Source: Gracilimonas mengyeensis (GTDB taxonomy: Bacteria > Bacteroidota > Rhodothermia > Balneolales > Balneolaceae). From it: DNA of 64,000 bases. The notes under the pieces were generated by a model. That model worked only from the letters and a program-made list of their open reading frames with translations. It made no database searches and was not told where the DNA came from. How positions within the stretch are numbered: position 1 is the first letter of the stretch; every line of letters begins with the position of its first letter. Both the position numbers and the translations under genes were made by a program. Location: NCBI RefSeq assembly GCF_900182705.1, contig NZ_FXTP01000014.1:62001-126000 (forward strand), read 5' to 3'. Below are positions 1 to 8,585 of this stretch, in pieces.

Positions 1-123
1 ATCCGTGACCATCCGGCTGATCCGTGTCATCTGTGTTCTGTATCATTCGTTCAAATAGCTTCATAGCCCTTGGCTACATTTACCCACCCCTCAATCCCCG
101 CCCAAGCGGGGAAGCTCTTTTGG
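1..123. repeat. F-A composite repeat, copy 1
   Basis: A tract built from ATCCGTG/GATCCGTG words (1-40) is followed by an A element (about 67-123). The A element has the entry word CCCTTGGCTACATTTACCC, a CACCCC-TCAATCC leader and the palindrome CCCCGC-CCAA-GCGGGG. The whole 123 bp is repeated in the same orientation at 414-534. The window begins inside or at the edge of the repeat, so its true left end is unknown. Confidence 0.75.
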
Positions 124-200
124 TGATAATGAACCCAGCTTCAACTGAATTCCAATAGGATGTTTCTATCCATAGGATTTTAAAAACCGCTAACGCGTTT

Positions 201-232
201 CCTCTCCCGGAAGAGGAACAAGGTGAGGGTGG
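201..232. repeat. B palindromic element, copy 1
   Basis: The element reads CCTCTCCCGGAAGAGG followed by AACAAGGTGAGGGTGG. Better copies lie at 20790-20820 and 21412-21442. Read on the minus strand, B has the same plan as the A element: CACCC..CTTAATCC and then a palindrome. A1 and B1 therefore form an inverted pair about 80 bp apart. Confidence 0.65.
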
Positions 233-365
233 TTGTCGCAAAGGCATCTGATGATGACCTCCAGCAACTCCCTCGTTCTTTCGATTAAACCATCGGGGAA
301 TTTTTTAGCGAATTTTTCCTGTTCAGTAAGTCAATGTTTATTTCATAATTATATCCGAATGGAAC

Positions 366-612
366 GCGGATGACGCTGATCTGAGGGATGATCGCTGAGA
401 AATATCATTTAAAATCCGTGATGATCCGCCCGATCCGTGTTATCCGGGTTCTGTTCCATTTTTTCAAAATCTTAGTAGTCCTTGGCTACATTTACCCACC
501 CCTTAATCCCCGCCCAAGCGGGGAAATTCCTTGGTGGGAGTGAAGCTAAAGTCATCATTTCTTCAGTAAAAAAATCCGTGACCATCCAACAAATCCGTAC
601 CATCTGTGATCC
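366..612. repeat. F-A composite repeat, copy 2, and a third F tract
   Basis: The F tract at 366-451 (words GATGATCCG, GATCCGTG, TATCCGGG) leads into a second A element at 481-534 with an intact CCCCGC-CCAA-GCGGGG hairpin. Another F tract (ATCCGTGACCATCC and relatives) spans 572-612 and reaches the stop of the glycosidase gene. Apart from these repeats I see no gene, RNA or promoter in 1-611. Confidence 0.7.
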
Positions 613-2948
613 TATTCCTCCATATGCTCCGATTCCGCCATTTCTACCTTCCCGTCTTTAGCCGTCAGGGTATAATAGGTATCGCCGTATTTCACGTTGT
701 ACAGGGTTCCTGAAAAGTCCGGCTTGTCCTGATCGATGATGGCCGGGCCGTTTACATCCGGGTAAAAGCCAAAGAAATTCTTCAGCATCACCTGGGACAT
801 AGCGATACCTGATGAGGACTCCCGGTTGTGCCAGCCGCGCTGGGCTATTCGAACCCGGGCATTTTTCTCCCGCTTGTTTTCTCCCCACAGCTCATGAGCC
901 TGCGCCCATATTCCTTCGCGGGTTACCGGGGCGATGTTGTGGTAAAAATCGAGGGCTTTATCCGGGTATCCGAGTTGCGTGAGGGCGTCCATGGTGCCGG
1001 CCGGCCAGCCGTCAAAGGCGCCCAGCGGACCATGATCGGGGCGATCTGAATCTTCTGCAGCTACATCCTGCAACGATTGTGCCCGCATCCAGTGATTAGT
1101 AATGAGCTCACGATACAGGAAGTCCATCATTTCCTGTTTGATATCTTCGGGGATGTCTTGCTGCACATACCGTCCCAGAAACATGAAATCCAGGGAATGT
1201 CGTACCTCTATGGTTTTACCGTCAGGATACAGGCTGTTCCAGACGCCATCTCCGGCATACAGCTTCAGCAGGCGCTCCATCATTTCATCAGACTGTGCCC
1301 TTAAATTCTTCGCTTTGGCCGAATCACCTTTCATTTTGGCCAAGTCTGCAGTCTCACGCATCATCCAAATGTAGGCCGCATTGAAAGATGGCACAATATG
1401 TTTGTAAGTCGGCACGGCCTCCAGCAGGTTCCATTCATCATCCCCAAAATCGGCCAGTTTGTAGATATCTTCCCTGGCTCCCTCCTGCCCGTAAATAGAG
1501 ATTTCCTTCCAGTTCAGAGCGTATTTCTGGAGATGTTCATAGACAGTTTTCCCATCAATCACTTCATCCAGAAAGGCATAGTCGTTAGAAACAGTGAGAT
1601 AAGAACGAATCATCTGGAACAATGCCCAGTAGTTGGCCGAGTAGCCATTCCCCACGCCAACGCCGCTGATATTATCCTTGCCATAGTGCAAACTGGGATC
1701 AATTTTGATCCAGGAAGCCAGGTGCTCGCGCATCATGGCGGGATCCACCACAGCCCACAAAGTCGACCACTCTGTGATATCCCAAAAGAAGGTGATGGAA
1801 GCGCCCCAGCGCGGACCGCCGGTTAAAAATACCTTATCGTGCTGCGGCAGGTTTTCATTCATGAGATACAGCATGGTGAGCGGACCGGTGTAGTAGACGC
1901 GTTTGGCCAGCGAATCATCCGTAGCCAGTACCGGGAAGGCGCCGGAGAGCAGCTCATTATCCGGCTTAAAGATCTCCTGCCAGCGATTTTTCCATTCCTC
2001 TTCAATTTGTTGAAATTGCTTCCCGAACTCATCACTCAGCAAACGGGCATCGGCCACAGCCTGCAGCAGGTTTTGATTTACCGTCATCACATAACGAAGG
2101 GTATAACTTTCACCGGCCTCTAATTCTATCATCTTTTTGCCTGTGGCTCCGCTGTTCAACACTTCATACTCCCAACCATCATCGGCAATGATGAATGCGG
2201 TTTTAGCAGCCGTTTCCTGGTCAGAAACCAATACGGTTTCTTCTAAAAGCTGACTTCTGTATTTATCACTTTGCAATATCTCTCGATCAGAGGGCCAGGT
2301 GAGCGTGACTTTCTTCTGCTGCGGCTTTCCGCCTACCAATTCTGTGGCAACGGTCTCCATGGAAGTAAAATCTTCGTTGAAATACTTGCGTACGTTCTCC
2401 ACTTCCTCATCGCGGTTGGTGGTTCTTCCATCCATTTTGGGATAGGGATACCACCACTGCCATTCGCCACCGTATTGGCTGTTGAAACCAATCATGTCCA
2501 GTTCGAGATCCAGTCGGCGAGCTTCATCACTTGCATTTTTTATGGTGATTTCCCACATCAGACCATCTTTGCTGATAGGCATACGCGTGGAACTTGAGAG
2601 CTTGAGACCATTCCACTCTGCCTCACGTAATGCTTGCCAGGCCTGCCAGCGAAAAGAATGCACTTCCGGGATCTGCCCGTTTATACGTAACCGGCCGGTG
2701 TGATAGCCTCCCGAATATGGGGCCGACACAAACCAGCTCACCGAATTGATATCACGGTTCGTGAGGGCTTGTCCCCTAAAATTCCGGATGGATGGCTCCA
2801 TATCTGCCGTATCCGCCGACACCCATTCGCCGGGCATCTCATCCAGCGATGGTATGTGCGAATACACCTCTTCGGAATGGGAACTGCAGGCGGTTGTTGC
2901 CACGATTAAACCAATGCTCAGATAACCCAATAGTGCTTTAACTTTCAT
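612..2948 (-). CDS. Secreted GH63-like (alpha/alpha)6-barrel glycosidase lipoprotein
   Basis: The 778-residue protein is probably an exo-acting glycosidase of the GH63/mannosylglycerate-hydrolase-like (MGH1-type) superfamily, placed on the cell surface or in the periplasm. A lipoprotein signal ends in a TTAC lipobox with Cys21. Residues about 30-300 form a beta-rich N-terminal domain, and about 310-735 look like the helical barrel. The segment TFFWD near 386-390 carries a candidate catalytic Asp390. The Trp/Gly-rich stretches PLGAFDGWPAG (641-651) and WHNRESSSG (706-714) are typical of sugar-binding barrels. It is the last gene of the PUL, 7 bp after the ROK kinase. Known GH63 mannosylglycerate hydrolases are shorter (about 450 residues) and cytoplasmic, so the substrate cannot be assigned. 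Family is likely, specificity unknown. Confidence 0.75.
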   Translation of the reverse strand: MKVKALLGYLSIGLIVATTACSSHSEEVYSHIPSLDEMPGEWVSADTADMEPSIRNFRGQALTNRDINSVSWFVSAPYSGGYHTGRLRINGQIPEVHSFRWQAWQALREAEWNGLKLSSSTRMPISKDGLMWEITIKNASDEARRLDLELDMIGFNSQYGGEWQWWYPYPKMDGRTTNRDEEVENVRKYFNEDFTSMETVATELVGGKPQQKKVTLTWPSDREILQSDKYRSQLLEETVLVSDQETAAKTAFIIADDGWEYEVLNSGATGKKMIELEAGESYTLRYVMTVNQNLLQAVADARLLSDEFGKQFQQIEEEWKNRWQEIFKPDNELLSGAFPVLATDDSLAKRVYYTGPLTMLYLMNENLPQHDKVFLTGGPRWGASITFFWDITEWSTLWAVVDPAMMREHLASWIKIDPSLHYGKDNISGVGVGNGYSANYWALFQMIRSYLTVSNDYAFLDEVIDGKTVYEHLQKYALNWKEISIYGQEGAREDIYKLADFGDDEWNLLEAVPTYKHIVPSFNAAYIWMMRETADLAKMKGDSAKAKNLRAQSDEMMERLLKLYAGDGVWNSLYPDGKTIEVRHSLDFMFLGRYVQQDIPEDIKQEMMDFLYRELITNHWMRAQSLQDVAAEDSDRPDHGPLGAFDGWPAGTMDALTQLGYPDKALDFYHNIAPVTREGIWAQAHELWGENKREKNARVRIAQRGWHNRESSSGIAMSQVMLKNFFGFYPDVNGPAIIDQDKPDFSGTLYNVKYGDTYYTLTAKDGKVEMAESEHMEE

Positions 2949-2955
2949 ATCTGTG

Positions 2956-4062
2956 TCAATCGGTTTGGTTGATGGCTAACTTGCTAAGGGCAAAAGTATA
3001 TGCCCCCATACTCACGGCCGTGCTGGTCCCCAAGACGGACCTGCCCACGCCAATGCGGGGAGAATCATCGTAGCTAACCTGCTTATCAGTTCCGGGGATA
3101 GTGACCGTTTTAGGATTTCCTTTGATGAACTCCGCCGTCTCCCGCTCATCTTCCAAATCAAAGACGGAAAAAGACAGGCGGTCAGCTTCCTCTCCCTTGA
3201 AATTCACGTACTTTTTGCGGAGCGTTTTAAACATAGCCGGGGCAAACAACTCCCATCCGGCAGCCAGGCCGCCCCCTATTACAACAATACCATCGATAAG
3301 TGTAGCTGCATTGGCAATAGAATTTCCCAAAGCCATACCCAGCTGATGAAAAGCTTCCTTCGCTGCTTCCGGGTTTCCCTCTTTTTCGCCTTTAGCAATT
3401 TTGTATATGTCACCGGGCATCAGGCGGTCATTGAATTCGGTATCCGATTCTTCGGCATACACCCGCTGCACCGCTCGCGTGCTGATGGATTCTTCAGCAT
3501 TCCAATCCGGGTTGATCACATTTAACGTATTGTGCACTTCGGCTCCGCAGGAGTTATCGCCGGTAAGCAACTTACCGTCCAGAACAATACCGCCGCCAAA
3601 GCCCGTGCCGATGGTTACGCCTACCAGGTTTCTAAAGCGCTTGGGACTTCCGGCTGCTTCCAGCTTCTTATTGACGGCCGGAAGAATGCCAGTCAGTGCT
3701 TCCCCGTAGGCAAATAAATCACCATCGTTATTGATGTACACAGGAATCCCAAACACATGCTCCAGCATCGGTCCTAAAGCCACATCACCGTTAAAGGCTT
3801 TGAAATTGGGAAGATTGCCGATGATGCCTTTCGGGTAATCGGCCGGACCGGGAAAAGCAAAACTGATGGCATCGGGTTTGGAATCGAGCTTCTCAGCCAC
3901 GGTCTTAAAACCCTTTACCAGGTCTTTCAGACAGCGTTCAAGATCATGGGCATTGGCAGGCTGTGTTACCGGAGTTACAATTTCCTGATGGTCGCGCATG
4001 GCGGAAAACACAAAGTTGGTTCCGCCTGCATCTAAAGTGAGGATAATTTTTGAGGTATTCAT
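2956..4062 (-). CDS. ROK-family sugar kinase
   Basis: A 368-residue cytosolic ROK (repressor/ORF/kinase) protein that would phosphorylate the imported hexose with ATP. The phosphate-binding DAGGTN lies at residues 11-16, the sugar-binding INNDGD segment and GTGFGGG near 154-160, and the second ATP motif GGGLAAG follows. The usual ROK zinc motif (CGCxGCxE) is not evident; the position after the GxE/H segment reads CGAEVHN. There is no N-terminal helix-turn-helix, so it is an enzyme and not a ROK repressor. It sits 3 bp after the MFS gene and 7 bp before the glycosidase. With the mannose-6-phosphate isomerase in the same unit, manno- or fructokinase activity is the most economical inference; glucokinase is not excluded. 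Confidence 0.85.
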   Translation of the reverse strand: MNTSKIILTLDAGGTNFVFSAMRDHQEIVTPVTQPANAHDLERCLKDLVKGFKTVAEKLDSKPDAISFAFPGPADYPKGIIGNLPNFKAFNGDVALGPMLEHVFGIPVYINNDGDLFAYGEALTGILPAVNKKLEAAGSPKRFRNLVGVTIGTGFGGGIVLDGKLLTGDNSCGAEVHNTLNVINPDWNAEESISTRAVQRVYAEESDTEFNDRLMPGDIYKIAKGEKEGNPEAAKEAFHQLGMALGNSIANAATLIDGIVVIGGGLAAGWELFAPAMFKTLRKKYVNFKGEEADRLSFSVFDLEDERETAEFIKGNPKTVTIPGTDKQVSYDDSPRIGVGRSVLGTSTAVSMGAYTFALSKLAINQTD

Positions 4063-4065
4063 AAA

Positions 4066-5232
4066 TCAGGCTGTTTCTTGTTTTCCTTTTCCTAAAATGT
4101 ACAGGGTGGCATAAGATACATACACCATACACCCGATAAGCACCAGTATGGGGGCTGTTTCTCCGAAATTTTGATTTACATAGCCCATAACCGGGGGTAT
4201 GACTGCCCCACCGGATACCGCCAGTATAATTAAACCGGATACTTCGTTGGCATAATCGGGCATACGATCAATAGCAATGGAGAAAAGCAGCGGGAAGATA
4301 TTGGAGAAGCCAAGTCCGGCCAGGAATACCATCGCCCAGGTAATCTCCAATACGGGACTGAGGATGATACCGGCCAAACCGATAAAGGTCATCACCAGGC
4401 TCACGATCATAAAAGTTCGTTCCGAGATGTAGCGCAGCAATATTCCCCCGGAGAATCTTCCTACCATCAGTGAGGCAAAATACACACTGATACCAAAGCC
4501 GGCCGTCTCCAGATCAAGGGCAAAACGGGAGGTCAGAAACAGGGCAATGTTGGAGTTCATGCCCACATCAAATCCTACGATCAGGAAGATCCCGAGCACC
4601 AACACAATCACCATTTTCTCTTTAAAAAGTTTGAGTACGCTGCTAAAAGTAGCAGGTGGTTTGGTGCTTTGCTTTTCTTCAATTTTGATGGATAAAAGCC
4701 AGACAGCAATCACAATGGAAATGACGGCATAAATTGGAAAAATCAGTTTCCAATCACCAAAAGTACGTACCAGGATGGCAATAAAAATAGGACTCAACAG
4801 GGCCGCTGAGGCTTTGATGAATTGGGAAAAGCTCAGGTTGGCCGACTGCGTTTGCTTGGTGGAGATATCAATCAGCAGCGGGTTGGCCGAAACCTGAAGG
4901 ATAGTGTTTCCAATCCCCAGCAAACAAAAGCCCAGCACTACCGCCGGATAGGTATAGAGTATAAAGGGGATCAGGAGTCCCACCCCGGTCATAAAAATTC
5001 CGATGCTTACGGTTAGTTTTTTCCCTTTGCGGTCCTGGAAAATCCCGGTAGGCAGCGAGATAAGCGCAAACCAGATAAAAACCATGCTGGGCAACAGCTG
5101 GGCTACGCTGTCTGAAAGCTGGAAATCTTTCTGGACATAGCCGGTTGCTACTCCCACCAGGTCAACAAATCCCATGATGTAGAATGAGATCATGACGGGA
5201 GCAAATTTTTTGAACGAGGCTGACTTTGACAT
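4066..5232 (-). CDS. MFS sugar transporter (FucP/NagP-like)
   Basis: A 388-residue inner-membrane major facilitator with about 12 hydrophobic segments. It resembles the sugar:H+ symporters of the FHS family (FucP, glucose/galactose and NagP porters) that end many Bacteroidota PULs. The loop GIFQDRKGKKL after TM2 matches the MFS motif-A region. A good Shine-Dalgarno (AAGGAG) precedes the ATG. The gene lies 19 bp after the isomerase and 3 bp before the ROK kinase, so it most likely supplies the kinase with free monosaccharide. The substrate cannot be read from sequence. Confidence 0.85.
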   Translation of the reverse strand: MSKSASFKKFAPVMISFYIMGFVDLVGVATGYVQKDFQLSDSVAQLLPSMVFIWFALISLPTGIFQDRKGKKLTVSIGIFMTGVGLLIPFILYTYPAVVLGFCLLGIGNTILQVSANPLLIDISTKQTQSANLSFSQFIKASAALLSPIFIAILVRTFGDWKLIFPIYAVISIVIAVWLLSIKIEEKQSTKPPATFSSVLKLFKEKMVIVLVLGIFLIVGFDVGMNSNIALFLTSRFALDLETAGFGISVYFASLMVGRFSGGILLRYISERTFMIVSLVMTFIGLAGIILSPVLEITWAMVFLAGLGFSNIFPLLFSIAIDRMPDYANEVSGLIILAVSGGAVIPPVMGYVNQNFGETAPILVLIGCMVYVSYATLYILGKGKQETA

Positions 5233-5251
5233 AAAACTCCTTGTGTTAATA

Positions 5252-6997
5252 TTAGCTTCTTACAAATGCTTTGATGGTTGCTATTTCCTTACCCTCACTT
5301 TCTCCATAAGGTGCAATTTGATACTCCTTAATGTGAGCGGGAATAATGAAAGTTTCGGCATAGTTCACCACAAAAGGCTCGAATTCGTTTTCGGGGCTTG
5401 AGATGACTGCCTGCTTCCCTTCTACCAGGTTAAAGACCGTAACACTGCCGTTGGCGGTGTGCGTAACGGGCTTGCTAAACCAATGGCGCCGGGTCTCGAT
5501 GAACTGGGAATTATGCAGTCCGGTCTTCTCCTCCCGCCAACCGTCTCCTTCAGCCACGGTTTCAAATTGGTTGATGAGCTCACCGGGTACCCATTCTTCA
5601 TCATGCTCCCATCGGATCACTTTCTCACCGCGTTCAATGTTAATAGGACGTGGTTTGCCATCCAGTCCCAGGCGGTCCCAATCCCAGAGCTTAAAAGTGA
5701 AGATGTAGGGCGTAGCGCTGATTTCGAGCACCATACACCCTTCTCCCGAGCAATGCACCGTTCCGTTGGGAATGAGGAAATGGTCGTGCTTTTTGGCAGG
5801 GAAAGAGGCTGCATACTTATCGGCATCAAAAAAAGGACCGCCATTGTTAGCATGCTTCAGGTTTTCAATCATGGTATCCGGATCAATGCCCTTTTTCACC
5901 CCAAGATATACTTCAGCTCCCTCTTGGGCATCCATCATGTAGTAACTTTCATCCTGGGTATATTCGAGATTAAACTCCTGTTTGATGTACTCCTGTGAAG
6001 GGTGAACCTGTAAACTCAGGTTACCGCCATCGATGGTATCAAGGAAGTCGAAACGGATAGGAAATTCATCCCCGAAACGTTGATAGACCTCTTTGCCCAA
6101 TAGTTCTTCAGGTTTAAAAAATACTACGTTAATGGAGGGCAGCTCCATCACTTCGCCGTTATCAAATTCATAAAGCACGCTGTTCTCTTCCGGCACGCAA
6201 TTGAAACACCATGCAAAATTTTCGGGCTCTTCGTCCAGGCCGCACACTTCGCGCATCCACTGTCCGCCCCAAGGTCCCGGATCAAAAAACGGAACTACGC
6301 TAAATGGACGGTGAACGGTTTGCTCCAGGGCGAAATCGAAGGTAGCCTTGTCGATGAGCTTGGGAGCCTCTTTCTTGTTGGTATCCAATACAAAATCAAT
6401 ACGGTCATGCACCTGCTTTTTGAGCTTGTCACAAATGCGCCAGTCCACGAAAAAGCCACGCTTGTATTTATCCTCGATACCGGCTTCTGCGTTATTGATT
6501 CCAATATTGCTTACTTCGTTATTGCGCATCCGCTGCTGGATTTCCCACCGGGCCATATCGGCGTACACCAACACATCAGCCTCTTCAGCCACCAGTGAGG
6601 CACCGTATCCAAAAACAACCACCAGACCGGTTTCATCCTTCGCAATAGTATCCCGGATATGTTCTTTCTTCTCCGGATCGATCAGGTCATTCATCTCCAG
6701 TTTAGTAAGGCGCCCAAAAATACGGTCGTCGGTAACATCAGGCTGAGTAATGGTTCGTATCTGCTCTTCAGAAAACAAATAGTCTGAGGAATCAAACACC
6801 TCATCGGCTTCCAATTGATCTATTAAACCGGAACGGATTTCGTCCATATCGGTTCCCTGGTAGCATTCTACAGCCAGTATTTTTCGGGAGGATTCCAGTT
6901 CGTTGAGGTGTTGCTTAATTTTTCCTGTTATTGACTGCCACCCGGCAATACATTCTTTACCGGATATTCTGATAGCAGGGCTTTTTTCAAAAGTCAT
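5252..6997 (-). CDS. manA: Long class I mannose-6-phosphate isomerase with extra N-terminal domain
   Basis: The C-terminal 340 residues are a type I phosphomannose isomerase of the cupin fold that interconverts mannose-6-P and fructose-6-P. LSLQVHPSQ holds the first metal ligands (QVH), and an SYYMM.DA segment and PNGTVHCSGEGC supply the later ligands. At 581 residues it is roughly 200-250 residues longer than ordinary ManA. The extra N-terminus (about 1-230) resembles a nucleoside/uridine-kinase fold: strand KILAVECYQGTD, later GLVVVFGYGASL, then VLVYADMARWEIQQR. It has no GxxxxGK[ST] P-loop, so I infer a degenerate kinase-like domain. The gene is between susD (60 bp away) and the MFS porter, which ties it to hexose entering glycolysis. 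Confidence 0.85.
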   Translation of the reverse strand: MTFEKSPAIRISGKECIAGWQSITGKIKQHLNELESSRKILAVECYQGTDMDEIRSGLIDQLEADEVFDSSDYLFSEEQIRTITQPDVTDDRIFGRLTKLEMNDLIDPEKKEHIRDTIAKDETGLVVVFGYGASLVAEEADVLVYADMARWEIQQRMRNNEVSNIGINNAEAGIEDKYKRGFFVDWRICDKLKKQVHDRIDFVLDTNKKEAPKLIDKATFDFALEQTVHRPFSVVPFFDPGPWGGQWMREVCGLDEEPENFAWCFNCVPEENSVLYEFDNGEVMELPSINVVFFKPEELLGKEVYQRFGDEFPIRFDFLDTIDGGNLSLQVHPSQEYIKQEFNLEYTQDESYYMMDAQEGAEVYLGVKKGIDPDTMIENLKHANNGGPFFDADKYAASFPAKKHDHFLIPNGTVHCSGEGCMVLEISATPYIFTFKLWDWDRLGLDGKPRPINIERGEKVIRWEHDEEWVPGELINQFETVAEGDGWREEKTGLHNSQFIETRRHWFSKPVTHTANGSVTVFNLVEGKQAVISSPENEFEPFVVNYAETFIIPAHIKEYQIAPYGESEGKEIATIKAFVRS

Positions 6998-7057
6998 TGT
7001 AATAATTTTGGTCGTTAAATAGTTGATCTAAAATGAGTGTAAGTGAATAAGTCAGCT

Positions 7058-8578
7058 TTAGTAGCCGCTGTTTTGGGTCAGGTTATTGTTGATATTTCGC
7101 TCTCTCTGAGGAATAGGAAATAAAGTATGTGTAGGTGCCGGACTGGCATTTTCTTTGCCTGAAGCGTTAACCGTCTCCACCAGCTTACCCATGCGCACCA
7201 AATCGCCCCAGCGCTGGCCTTCCATCACAAATTCCCATCGTCGCTCCCTAAGGATGGCATCCCTGAACTGCTGATAATTCAATCCAGACAAATCAGGAAG
7301 CACATTGCGCTCAGTCTCACCATCAAAACGGGCTCTTTGGCGTACCTGGTTGATGGCAGCAAAGGCTTCGGCCGTGGGACCATTGTTGATCTCGTTCAGG
7401 GCTTCGGCATAAATCAGCAGAACGTCCGCATAGCGCAGGTAGATTACATCCGTATCGGTATTATTGGCCCGGGGCTCAGCTTCCTGGTCCCAGAATTTCC
7501 CGAAATGCGGTTCAAAGCTTACCGTAGAGCCATCGCTGTAGGTAAAAGACTCGATAAAGGTGACCGATTTACGGCGATCGTTATTGGCAAAACTGTCGTA
7601 AAGATCGTCAGTGGGGCGTTCCCAACCCTGTGCATTTTCAGGTCCTTCCCCGTCCTGATCCAAGCCGGAAGGCAGCAGGCGAACCAGATACTGGTTGGGT
7701 TTAAATCCTTCACTTTGTGTGCCGCTAAAATTCACCGCAAAGATGATTTCCCCTTCATTCATATTCTCAATCTTGAAGATGTCGGCATAATCATCCCATA
7801 AGAAGTAATTCCCCGAGTCGATTACTTCTTTAGATTTTTCGGCGGCAAGTTCAAATTGCCCCATATATAAATACACTTTGGAAAGCAGCGCCGTGGCAGC
7901 CATCGGAGTTGGACGCCCCTTGCCCACTCGGAAAGTTTCGCTCAGGTTTTGTTCGGCAAATTCAAGGTCTTCAATTACCTGCTGATACACCTCGGCGCGG
8001 GGAACACGGGGTTTGTAGGACGTGCTTACATCGGTAGTAGCTTCCACCATCAGTGGCACATCGCCAAAGGTGCGGGCCAGTTCAAAGTACATCATCCCGC
8101 GAATAAACCGGGCTTCGGATATAAGATGCTGCTTGCGGTTTTCAGCAAAATCGATGGCAGGTAAACGGTCAATTACCACGTTTGCCGCATTGATGGTTTT
8201 GTAGAGGTCCTGCCAATAAAACTCAATCCGGATGTTATCAGGCGTATGATTGAATTCAGACAAATTCCGGTATTCCTGGCTGGTGATGGTTTCAAAGGCG
8301 TTATCAGACACCAGGTCATGAAACACCCAATAATCGTTAAAGAATATCCCCCCAAAAGAAGGATCGAAAATACCCTGGGTTCCCACACTCAGATAATCAT
8401 ACAGGGCATTGGTAGCAGAAATAGCATCGCTTTCGGTTTGATAAAAGTTATCTGTTGTGATGGTCGATTTTGGATTTTCATCCAGGAAATCGCAGCTACT
8501 GAGCATTAACAGGCTGAATATGATTACGCTAAATTTCATGCTAAAAACGGTGGATCGGTTGGTTCGTGTTTTCATCAT
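7058..8578 (-). CDS. susD: SusD/RagB-family glycan-binding lipoprotein
   Basis: A 506-residue surface lipoprotein that captures oligosaccharide and forms the lid of the SusC channel. The signal peptide ends in LMLSSC, followed by the typical SusD opening DFLDENPKSTITTDNFY. TPR-like helices are rich in the family words YFELARTFGDVPL, YLRYADVLLIYAEALNE, INQVRQRAR and RERRWEFVMEGQRWGDLVR. The start is one of two adjacent ATGs, with a GGAG Shine-Dalgarno overlapping the end of susC; a third Met at about residue 14 would also leave a complete signal peptide. It follows susC by 7 bp. The class is clear and the ligand is unknown. Confidence 0.95.
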   Translation of the reverse strand: MMKTRTNRSTVFSMKFSVIIFSLLMLSSCDFLDENPKSTITTDNFYQTESDAISATNALYDYLSVGTQGIFDPSFGGIFFNDYWVFHDLVSDNAFETITSQEYRNLSEFNHTPDNIRIEFYWQDLYKTINAANVVIDRLPAIDFAENRKQHLISEARFIRGMMYFELARTFGDVPLMVEATTDVSTSYKPRVPRAEVYQQVIEDLEFAEQNLSETFRVGKGRPTPMAATALLSKVYLYMGQFELAAEKSKEVIDSGNYFLWDDYADIFKIENMNEGEIIFAVNFSGTQSEGFKPNQYLVRLLPSGLDQDGEGPENAQGWERPTDDLYDSFANNDRRKSVTFIESFTYSDGSTVSFEPHFGKFWDQEAEPRANNTDTDVIYLRYADVLLIYAEALNEINNGPTAEAFAAINQVRQRARFDGETERNVLPDLSGLNYQQFRDAILRERRWEFVMEGQRWGDLVRMGKLVETVNASGKENASPAPTHTLFPIPQRERNINNNLTQNSGY

Positions 8579-8585
8579 ATGCTCC

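Noticed and set aside
658-2909. Several plus-strand open frames of 60-140 codons opposite the GH63-like gene
   Set aside because: They lie wholly inside a well-supported minus-strand gene, show no family words and have compositions expected of antisense shadows.
5459-5998. A 179-codon plus-strand frame within the isomerase gene
   Set aside because: Antisense to conserved cupin motifs; long only because of codon usage on the other strand.
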